The notes under the pieces are model-generated. The model was given only the letters and a program-made list of their open reading frames with translations, made no database searches and was not told the DNA's origin. A stretch of 64,000 nt of DNA, taken from Pseudomonadota bacterium. Lineage in GTDB: Bacteria; Pseudomonadota; Alphaproteobacteria; Rhizobiales; Rhizobiaceae. Below are positions 1 through 6,478 of this stretch, one piece after another. Every line of letters begins with the position of its first letter. Position 1 is the first letter of the stretch. The translations under genes were made by a program, and so were the position numbers. The stretch spans positions 1 through 64,000 of the forward strand of contig JAEWLS010000011.1 of assembly GCA_023457435.1 (NCBI GenBank). The letters run 5' to 3'.

Positions 1-50
1 GGGCCGCCTGACCGCCCGGGGCGGGGCCGCCACCCCCGCCCCCGCCGCCC

Positions 51-959
51 TCATGCACAACCGCGCGCGTTGACGTAGACGGTGCGCAGCGTCGTCGTCG
101 CGCAGATGAACAGCCGGTTTCGCTTCGGCCCGCCGAAGCAGACATTGGCCACGACCTCGTCGATCCTGATCTTGCCGAGCAGTTTTCCGTCGGGCGCGAA
201 GCAGTGCACGCCGTCGCCGGCCGATGCCCAGAGATTGCCAGCCGTATCGACGCGGAAGCCGTCGAACAAGCCGCTATCGCAGCCGACGAAGCGCTCGCCC
301 GCGCCAAGCGAGGCGCCGTCCGGCGCCACCGTATAGCGCCGGATCGCCGGCTCGCAGTCGGGGAAGTGCGTGCGGCCGGTATCCGCGACGTAGAGAGAGG
401 TTTCGTCCGGCGAGAACGCCAGTCCGTTCGGCTGTCTCATGTCGGAGACGACCCGTGTCACTGTGCCGCCGGCGTCGATGCGGTAGACATGGCTGCCGTC
501 CTGCTCGCGCGGCGCCGCGTCGCCTTCGTAGTCGCTGTCGATGCCGTAGGACGGGTCGGTGAACCAGATGGTGCCGTCTGACTTGACGACGACGTCGTTG
601 GGCGAGTTCAGGCGCCTGCCGCCGAAGCTATCGGCAAGGACGGTGCGGCTGCCGTCGTGCTCGACGCGGGTCACGCTGCGGCTGCGATGCTCGCAGGCGA
701 TCAGCCGCCCTTCGCGATCGACGGTGTGTCCGTTCTGGTTGCGGCAGGCCTGCTCGAACACGGAGACGGCGCCGTTCATCTCGTCCCACCGCATCAGCCG
801 GTCGTTGGGGATATCCGACCAGACGAGATAGCGCCCGGCCGCGAAGTAGGCAGGCCCTTCGCACCAACGCCCGCCGCTCCACAAAACATCGACGCCGGCA
901 TTGCCGAAGACCAGCTTTGCGAACCGCTCGTCGTGGATTTCGTAGTTGCTTGCCGGCAT
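51..959 (-). CDS. SMP-30/gluconolactonase/LRE family protein
   Basis: Predicted six-bladed beta-propeller lactonase of 302 aa that would open a sugar or other lactone in a metal-dependent reaction. The metal-site motifs typical of the family are visible in order: CEGP (Glu), NSPNDV (Asn), QPNGLAFS (Asn) and FDGFRVD (Asp). I chose the ATG at 957-959 because a purine-rich Shine-Dalgarno (GAGGGG) lies just upstream; an in-frame extension further upstream has low-complexity, non-protein-like sequence. No signal peptide is seen, so it is probably cytoplasmic. It lies downstream of an MFS transporter on the same strand, and opposite an ABC importer operon that encodes two more propellers, suggesting one lactone-related pathway. 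The substrate cannot be read from sequence. Confidence 0.88.
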   Translation of the reverse strand: MPASNYEIHDERFAKLVFGNAGVDVLWSGGRWCEGPAYFAAGRYLVWSDIPNDRLMRWDEMNGAVSVFEQACRNQNGHTVDREGRLIACEHRSRSVTRVEHDGSRTVLADSFGGRRLNSPNDVVVKSDGTIWFTDPSYGIDSDYEGDAAPREQDGSHVYRIDAGGTVTRVVSDMRQPNGLAFSPDETSLYVADTGRTHFPDCEPAIRRYTVAPDGASLGAGERFVGCDSGLFDGFRVDTAGNLWASAGDGVHCFAPDGKLLGKIRIDEVVANVCFGGPKRNRLFICATTTLRTVYVNARGCA

Positions 960-1051
960 GCGTCCCCCCTCAAAGCCCCGCGCAGGATAGCGCGGGGCAG
1001 AGCTGGAGTTCAGCCTGTTTCTTATCGGCCAGACACAAACAGCCGGCGCAA

Positions 1052-2275
1052 TCAGGCGGCGGCACCCTGGGGCAGCGGCATGTCCCGCTCCCGGTTCGGG
1101 AACGGCCGGAAGGCCATCAGGATCAGCACGGCGGCGAGGCCCATGCCCCACGAGCCGACATACATGAACGTGTAGCTGTCGAAGCGGTCGTAGATCAGCC
1201 CGCCGAGCAGCGGCCCCGTGGACATGCCGAGACTGCCGGCCATCGCGGTGCCGCCGATGATCGTGCCCATCATCTTCAGCGGGAAGTTCTCGCGGATGAT
1301 GACGGCGTAAAGCGGCATGGTTCCCGCGTAGATGAAGCCGACGAGCGCGGCGACCGCGTAGAACGGCCCGAGCGTCGACACGAAGACGTAGGCGAGCACG
1401 CCGAAAGCCTGGAGCAGCAGGCCGAGGACGAGCACGCGCTGCGCGCCCCAGCGGTCGCCGGCGAGGCCGAAGCCGATGCGCCCGAACATGCCGGCCAAAC
1501 CCTCGACGCTGTAGATCGAAACCGCCGCGATCATCGGAATGCCGCAGGTCACCGCGTAGCTGACTGTGTGGAAGATCGGTCCCGAATGGGTGGCGCAGCA
1601 GAAGAAGTTCGCCAGCATCAGGATGACGAATTGGGGCGTGCGCACCGCCTGCGCGACCGTCATGCCGGACTGCGGCTCCGGCGCGGCGGACGGATCGGCG
1701 ACGGCTTCGAGCGCCGGCGGACGGCGCACCAGCAGCGCGGCCGGAACCATCGCGACTGCGGCAATCGCCGCGATGATCAGCATGGCGGTACGCCAGTCGT
1801 AGACCGTCACCAGCCAGGCGGCGAGCGGCGCCATCGTCATCGGCGCCATGCCCATGCCCGCCGACACCAGCGAGATGGCCAGGCCGCGCTGGGTTTCGAA
1901 CCAGCCGGTGACGCAGGCCATCATCGGCGCGAAGACGGCCGCCGTGGCCGCCCCGACGAAGAGTCCGAAAAGCAGCTGGAAGGCGATCAGTGATGTCGCC
2001 TGGCTGGCCAGCGCCATGCTTGCCGCGAGCGCGACGGAGCCGGTGAGCACGACCGGGCGCGGCCCGAAGCGGTCGGACAGCCCGCCCCAGACCACGCTGG
2101 CCGCCGCCATGGACAGGAAGCCGATCGTCATCGACGTCGATAGACCGGTGACCGACCAGCCGGTCGCCTCCGACATGGGCCTCAGAAAGATCGGCAGCGA
2201 GAACATCGCGCCCATCGCCACGCAGCCCATGAGGCCTCCCGCGGCGACGATCACCCAGCGATACGGTTGTTGCAT
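1052..2275 (-). CDS. MFS transporter
   Basis: Predicted 12-helix major facilitator inner-membrane protein of 407 aa. Alternating hydrophobic stretches run through the whole product, and the loop between helices 2 and 3 carries the motif A-like GGLSDRFGPRPVVL. The ATG at 2273-2275 is preceded by GGGAGAG. A longer in-frame opening reaches 2542 but would cover the divergent promoter region and its sequence is not protein-like. The gene probably forms a unit with the downstream SMP-30 lactonase (92 bp apart) and is divergent from a TetR gene, which is the likely regulator. Substrate unknown; a carboxylate or sugar-acid porter would fit the neighbours, but that is inference. Confidence 0.9.
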   Translation of the reverse strand: MQQPYRWVIVAAGGLMGCVAMGAMFSLPIFLRPMSEATGWSVTGLSTSMTIGFLSMAAASVVWGGLSDRFGPRPVVLTGSVALAASMALASQATSLIAFQLLFGLFVGAATAAVFAPMMACVTGWFETQRGLAISLVSAGMGMAPMTMAPLAAWLVTVYDWRTAMLIIAAIAAVAMVPAALLVRRPPALEAVADPSAAPEPQSGMTVAQAVRTPQFVILMLANFFCCATHSGPIFHTVSYAVTCGIPMIAAVSIYSVEGLAGMFGRIGFGLAGDRWGAQRVLVLGLLLQAFGVLAYVFVSTLGPFYAVAALVGFIYAGTMPLYAVIIRENFPLKMMGTIIGGTAMAGSLGMSTGPLLGGLIYDRFDSYTFMYVGSWGMGLAAVLILMAFRPFPNRERDMPLPQGAAA

Positions 2276-2378
2276 GTGTCTCTCCCGGTGCTCAGCGTTC
2301 AGCGGCGCATCCGCGCCGGAACCCGCTGACCGACCGAGGACGTATCCTGGACCGCCGCGCCGACAGCCGGAAGACAGA

Positions 2379-2407
2379 ATTTTATGGTCCAGGGATCCTG
2401 ACATTAA
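2379..2407 (-). promoter_or_regulatory. Candidate promoter for the MFS/SMP-30 unit
   Basis: Read on the minus strand, TTAATG and TAAAAT are separated by 17 nt, about 105-130 bp upstream of the MFS start. The -10 matches 5 of 6 consensus positions but the -35 only 3 of 6. The region is AT-richer than its surroundings and sits between divergent genes. Sequence likeness only. Confidence 0.3.
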
Positions 2408-2487
2408 CGCACGGGATAGTGAGTATTGACTTAGGGCGGAAGCGCGCCGGATGATGGCGCCGCGCCTGGTTGCGAGGAGACTGCCAC

Positions 2488-3270
2488 GTGTCCGACGAGC
2501 TAGCCCCTGCCGCCCCGGAAGGCGCGAAGGGCATGGATCCAACCGAAGAGAAAGTGACGCGGCGACGCGGCTCCACCAAGGCCGAACAGCGCGCCGGGAT
2601 GATCGAACAGATCCTCGACGCGGCGGAGTACCTGTTTTCGAAGCACGGGCTGTACGGCGTCACGCTGAAAGACGTCGCCAAGCAGATCGGCGTCCACCAC
2701 ACGCTGATCAACTACTACTTCAGCGACAAGAAGGCCCTGTTCGACCAGGTCTTCGCGCGACGCGCCGTGGTGACGGCCGAACGGCGCATGCGCATGCTCG
2801 AGGAGTATGAGAAGGCCAGCGCCGGCAAGCCGACCGTCGAAGGCGCGCTGCGCGCCTTCCTCGATACCGACCTCGACCTCTACATCGAAGGCGGCGAAGG
2901 GTGGCGCAACTATGCCGCCCTCGCCTCGCAGGTCGCGAACTCGCCCGGCTGGGGGGCGGCCATGATGGACGAGCATTTCGACCCCGTGGTCCTGCGGCTG
3001 ATCGGCCTGCTCCGCCAGGCGCTGCCGGAATGCAGCGAGGAAGACATCTTCTGGGGCTACCATTTCGTGACAGGGGCGCTGGTGCTGACGCTGGCGCGGA
3101 CCGGGCGCATCGACAAGCTGTCCGGCGGCATCTGCAGGTCCGATGACTTCGCGGCCGTCAAGGATCGCATGTCGAACTTCATGGCCGCCGGCTTCCGCGC
3201 CATCTGCGCGAAGGGCGGCGACAAGCCCGCCGGCGCCGAACCGCGAATCCGCAGCGTTTCGTTTGACTAA
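2488..3270 (+). CDS. TetR/AcrR family transcriptional regulator
   Basis: One-component repressor-type regulator of 260 aa. The N-terminal helix-turn-helix is clear at about residues 35-85, with the family-typical run ILDAAEYLFSKHGLYGVTLK followed by HHTLINYYFSDKKALF. The C-terminal ligand/dimer domain is of the longer type. I chose GTG at 2488 because GAGGAG sits 8 nt upstream; a TTG at 2470 is in frame but would place that Shine-Dalgarno inside the gene. It is divergent from the MFS/lactonase unit and directly upstream of an SDR (20 bp) and the ABC importer operon, so it probably controls one or both sides. The inducer is unknown. Confidence 0.9.
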   Translation: MSDELAPAAPEGAKGMDPTEEKVTRRRGSTKAEQRAGMIEQILDAAEYLFSKHGLYGVTLKDVAKQIGVHHTLINYYFSDKKALFDQVFARRAVVTAERRMRMLEEYEKASAGKPTVEGALRAFLDTDLDLYIEGGEGWRNYAALASQVANSPGWGAAMMDEHFDPVVLRLIGLLRQALPECSEEDIFWGYHFVTGALVLTLARTGRIDKLSGGICRSDDFAAVKDRMSNFMAAGFRAICAKGGDKPAGAEPRIRSVSFD

Positions 3271-3290
3271 TTATCACGTGAGTGAATAGG

Positions 3291-4214
3291 ATGGCCGATC
3301 ACATGGACAGGTCCACGCGGATGCTGCAGGGGCGGACGGCGATCGTGACGGGGGCAGGCAGCGGCCTCGGCCGCTCGCACGCGCTGGAACTTGCCCGTCA
3401 TGGCGCCAGGATCGCCATCAACGACATGAACGCCGAGGCGGCAGAAGCCGTGGCTGCGGAGATCCGCGCCGCGGGCGGCGAGGCGCTCGGCTTCGGCGGC
3501 TCGGTGACCGACGAGCAGGCCGTCGCCGCCATGGTGACGGCGACGATGCAGGCCTGGGGCCGCATCGACATCCTGGTCAACAATGCCGGCATCCTGCGCG
3601 ACCGCAGCTTCGCCAAGATGACGGTCGCCGAGTTTCGCGAGGTGATCGACGTTCACCTCATGGGGTCGGTGATCTGCACCAAGGCGGTGTGGGAGATCAT
3701 GCGCGAGCAGCGCTACGGGCGCATCGTCATGACCACGTCGTCGACGGGGCTGTTCGGCAATTTCGGCCAGGCGAACTACGGCGCGGCCAAAATGGCCCTG
3801 GTCGGGCTGATGCAGACGCTGTCGCTCGAGGGCGAGAAGTACGACATCAAGGTGAACTGCCTGGCTCCGACGGCCGCGACGGCGATGACCGGCGGGCTGC
3901 TTTCGGCCGAGACCGTCGAGCAGCTGGCGCCCGAACTGGTCAGCCCCGGCGTCGCGGCGCTGGTGCGCGGGGACGCGCCGACGCGGGCGATTCTCAACAC
4001 CGGAGCCGGGCATTTCGCGCGGACACATGTGGCGCTCACCCAGGGCGTGTTCATTGGCGGGGGCGCCGACGCCGCAGAGCGTCTGGCGGCGAATTTCGAC
4101 CGCGTCAGCGACCGGAGCGGAGATATCGTGCCGGCCTACGGCTTCCTCCAGATGGAGCGGGAGCTGGCCAGCGGCAGCGAAGGTTCGAAGCGCGCCACAG
4201 CCGCGAACGGCTAG
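3291..4214 (+). CDS. SDR family oxidoreductase (MFE-2/3-hydroxyacyl-CoA dehydrogenase-like)
   Basis: NAD(P)-dependent classical short-chain dehydrogenase, 307 aa from the ATG at 3291. Visible motifs are the cofactor loop TGAGSGLG (residues 20-27), NNAG (97-100), and the catalytic Tyr163/Lys167 pair in YGAAK with upstream serines at 150-151. The C-terminal extension past the usual 250 aa and the overall style recall the dehydrogenase domain of peroxisomal multifunctional enzyme 2, so the substrate may be a hydroxyacyl or other bulky alcohol. The start is uncertain: GTG at 3282, ATG at 3291 and ATG at 3303 are all in frame, with only a weak GAGTGA ribosome site. It lies 20 bp after the TetR gene and upstream of the importer, so probably part of the same catabolic unit. 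Confidence 0.87.
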   Translation: MADHMDRSTRMLQGRTAIVTGAGSGLGRSHALELARHGARIAINDMNAEAAEAVAAEIRAAGGEALGFGGSVTDEQAVAAMVTATMQAWGRIDILVNNAGILRDRSFAKMTVAEFREVIDVHLMGSVICTKAVWEIMREQRYGRIVMTTSSTGLFGNFGQANYGAAKMALVGLMQTLSLEGEKYDIKVNCLAPTAATAMTGGLLSAETVEQLAPELVSPGVAALVRGDAPTRAILNTGAGHFARTHVALTQGVFIGGGADAAERLAANFDRVSDRSGDIVPAYGFLQMERELASGSEGSKRATAANG

Positions 4215-4219
4215 GCGGC

Positions 4220-4250
4220 AACCGGCGCGGCAAGGAGGCCGCGGCCGGTT
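4220..4250 (+). promoter_or_regulatory. Intercistronic stem-loop between SDR and importer genes
   Basis: Immediately after the SDR stop, AACCGGCGCGGC and GCCGCGGCCGGTT form a 12-bp stem with one bulged base and the loop AAGGAG. No T-run follows, so it is not a classic intrinsic terminator. It may act in mRNA processing, stability or partial attenuation between the SDR and the transporter genes. Structure seen by eye; function inferred. Confidence 0.45.
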
Positions 4251-4322
4251 CGGTGCCGCATCTGCGGGCCGAGGAAGGAGGCGAGGTACGGCGCAGCGCG
4301 GCGTGTCTCGCAGGGAGGAACG

Positions 4323-4361
4323 ATGAGGCAGGCGACCCTTGCGGGCGGCGGCGCAGCATGA
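4323..4361 (+). CDS. Possible 12-codon leader ORF coupled to the permease gene
   Basis: ATG at 4323 is preceded by an excellent Shine-Dalgarno (AGGGAGGA) and opens a 12-codon frame (MRQATLAGGGAA) whose TGA overlaps the permease ATG in an ATGA junction. The permease start itself has no convincing ribosome site, so translation of this mini-ORF could deliver ribosomes by coupling. It could instead be a chance frame, or a remnant of the permease's original N-terminus after a frameshift. No protein function is proposed. Confidence 0.35.
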   Translation: MRQATLAGGGAA

Positions 4362-5377
4362 CTGCGGCCGGCGCAGCACCGATCGATCCGGCACACGCCG
4401 GGGGCGGCCGCAAGAACATGCTCGAGCGCGTGGTCGCCGTGGCGACGCTGCTCCTGATCGTCGTCTTCGCGTTCATGATCGACGGGTTCGCGACGCTCGG
4501 CAATCTCGGCGTCATACTGTCGAATTCGGCATCGCTGACCGTGCTGAGCTGCGGCATGGCAGTGGTGATCATCTCGCGCGGGCTGGACCTGTCGCTGATC
4601 GCCCAGATGGTGACGGGAGCAACCGTTTTCGGGATCCTGATCGCCAATGGCGTCGCCGCGCCGGTCGCGCTGCTCGTCGCCATCCTCGCCATGATCGTCG
4701 TCGGCGCGCTCAATGCCTGGCTGATCGCCTATGTCGAGATTCCCTCGATGCTGGCCACCCTCGCCTCATCCATGTTCATGGTCGGGCTGCTGCGCTTCGC
4801 CGTGCTGCGCGGCGAGTACCTGCTGCTGCTGTCGAAGAGCGATCCGACGGTGGCGTTCCTCGCCGGCCGGATGCTGCCGGGCGTGCCGACGCCGGTGGTG
4901 CTGATGGCATGCACGCTGCTCGCCACGTGGTTTCTGCTCAATCATACGGCAGCGGGGCGCGTTGCCTACGCGATGGGCGACAATTTCCAGGCGGCGCGGC
5001 TGACGGGCCTGCCGGTGCGCAGGACCATCGTCTTGTTATACGTGTTCGCGGCGCTGACGGCGCTCGTCGCCGGGCTGATCATGGCCTCCGCCAGCGGCGC
5101 GGTCGATTTCCGCACGGTGACCAACGGCACGCTGCTGTTCGACGTCATCCTGGTGGTCGTGCTCGGCGGAATACCGCTGCGCGGCGGCCGCGGCGGGCTC
5201 AGGAACATCATCGTCGGGGTCGCGCTGATCGCGGTGCTGCGCAACGGCATGACGCTGATGAACTTCACGACGCAGACGCAGGACATGCTCAAGGGGCTCG
5301 TCCTGCTCACCGCGATCGTCACCGACAATTACCTCAATCCCAGGGACGCCGAGACCGACACGGCCGGCGACCTCTGA
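4358..5377 (+). CDS. Sugar-type ABC transporter permease (RbsC/BPD_transp_2 family)
   Basis: Inner-membrane subunit of a ribose/autoinducer-type ABC importer, 339 aa with about 8-10 hydrophobic helices. The family motif normally written GGIDLSVG appears as RGLDLSLI, a diverged form often found in the second member of a permease pair. VVVLGGIPLRGGRGG near the C-terminus is the usual conserved loop. The ATG at 4358 overlaps the stop of a 12-codon ORF that carries the strong ribosome site. It would pair with the propeller-fused permease at 6479 and the double ATPase at 9672, fed by the binding protein at 5407. Substrate unknown. Confidence 0.9.
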   Translation: MTAAGAAPIDPAHAGGGRKNMLERVVAVATLLLIVVFAFMIDGFATLGNLGVILSNSASLTVLSCGMAVVIISRGLDLSLIAQMVTGATVFGILIANGVAAPVALLVAILAMIVVGALNAWLIAYVEIPSMLATLASSMFMVGLLRFAVLRGEYLLLLSKSDPTVAFLAGRMLPGVPTPVVLMACTLLATWFLLNHTAAGRVAYAMGDNFQAARLTGLPVRRTIVLLYVFAALTALVAGLIMASASGAVDFRTVTNGTLLFDVILVVVLGGIPLRGGRGGLRNIIVGVALIAVLRNGMTLMNFTTQTQDMLKGLVLLTAIVTDNYLNPRDAETDTAGDL

Positions 5378-5406
5378 CGATAGCGACATCAACCAGGGAG
5401 GAAAGC

Positions 5407-6396
5407 ATGAGCTTCACTATCGGACGCATCCTGAAGACGGCGATGGCGGGCATGGTGCTCGGCGCCTGCACGCTCGCCGCGACCGGCGCCGGCGCGCAGA
5501 CGGAGAGCAAGCTGGCCGGCAAGAAGGTGATCTTCGTGCCGATCTCGATGGGCATCTCGCTGACCGAAGGCTGGGCGCGCCGCATGCGCGAGCACGCCGA
5601 GGTGGGCGGCTACTCGTTCGACGTCCGCGACGCGGCCTTCAACACCGGAATCATGTCCGAGTTGCTCGCCAAGGCGATCAGCGACAAGCCGGACGTCCTC
5701 GTGGTCCACAACCCGACCGTCCAGCTGCTTGCGCGCCAGATCAAGCAGGCCGAGGCCGACGGCATCAAGGTGCTGCAGATCAACCTGCAGTCGAACCAGC
5801 CGTCCACCGCCTTCGTCGGCGCGAGCTGGGAGCGGATCGGCCGCGAGATCGCCGAGGACATCGTCAAGGAATGCGGCGCGGGCAGCGGCAAGTCCGGCAA
5901 GGTCGCGATCATTCCGGGCCAGCTGACGGCCGCCGACAGCGTCATGATGAACGAGGCCGCCTTCAAGGTGTTCGAGCAGCACAAGGAGATCCAGGTCGTC
6001 TCCAACCAGGCTTCCGACTGGGAGCCCGAGAAGGCCCGCCAGATCACTGCGACCGTGCTGCAGCAGCATCCCGACCTGTGCGCCGTGTTCGGCCACTGGG
6101 ACGTGCACACGATGGGCGCCGGCAACGCCGTGAAGGACGCCGGCAAGTCCGACTCCGTGCTGGTCTATTCGACCGGCGGCGGCGACAGCGTGGCCTGCAA
6201 GGCGGTCGCGGACAAGATCCAGCACCGCATCTGGAGCTACGACGCCGACGGCCAGGGCCGTGACGCCGGCACCATGATCGACCTGATCCTGCAGGGCGCC
6301 GCGATCGCCGACGGCTCGATGATGATCGCGGAATCGCCACTGAAGATCATCAAGTCCGGCGCCGACTACGACGCCTCGCTCTGCTGGAAGATGTGA
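5407..6396 (+). CDS. Sugar-type ABC transporter substrate-binding protein
   Basis: Periplasmic binding protein, 329 aa, of the type I (Peripla_BP_4, ribose-binding-like) fold. The N-terminus has a Sec signal with hydrophobic core AMAGMVLGACTLAATGAGA, with cleavage likely after residue 30 or so. The mature part shows the alternating alpha/beta pattern with PDVLVVHNPTVQ and GDSVACKAV segments around the inter-domain hinge. The ATG at 5407 has a strong AGGGAGGA ribosome site 4 nt upstream. Three stem-loops follow the stop codon, consistent with the higher expression usually needed for binding proteins. It defines substrate choice for the flanking permeases, but the ligand is not predictable here. 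Confidence 0.92.
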   Translation: MSFTIGRILKTAMAGMVLGACTLAATGAGAQTESKLAGKKVIFVPISMGISLTEGWARRMREHAEVGGYSFDVRDAAFNTGIMSELLAKAISDKPDVLVVHNPTVQLLARQIKQAEADGIKVLQINLQSNQPSTAFVGASWERIGREIAEDIVKECGAGSGKSGKVAIIPGQLTAADSVMMNEAAFKVFEQHKEIQVVSNQASDWEPEKARQITATVLQQHPDLCAVFGHWDVHTMGAGNAVKDAGKSDSVLVYSTGGGDSVACKAVADKIQHRIWSYDADGQGRDAGTMIDLILQGAAIADGSMMIAESPLKIIKSGADYDASLCWKM

Positions 6397-6453
6397 GCGG
6401 AAGACTTTCCGCCGCCTGACAGGCGGCCTCTCGGGCGGGGCCAGGCGCCCCGC
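6397..6453 (+). repeat. Cluster of three small stem-loops after the binding-protein gene
   Basis: Three inverted repeats are packed into the gap before the fused permease: GCGGAA/TTCCGC (6397-6412, loop 4), GCCGCCT/AGGCGGC (6411-6427, loop 3; shares two bases with the first) and GCGGGGC/GCCCCGC (6435-6453, loop 5). None is followed by a T-run. In ABC operons such 3' structures commonly stabilise the binding-protein message relative to the permease; that role is inferred here. Confidence 0.5.
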
Positions 6454-6478
6454 TCTCTCGCCTCCACGGGATCGCTCG

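Noticed and set aside
1..50. Coding sequence at the left edge of the window
   Set aside because: The first 50 bases are a GC-rich stretch downstream of the SMP-30 stop; too short and too low in complexity to support any feature.
2413..3290. Shared GTGAGT elements upstream of the TetR gene and at the SDR start as TetR operators
   Set aside because: Only six bases plus TAGG are shared and no clear dyad is present apart from an 8-bp TCACGTGA palindrome; too weak to call an operator.
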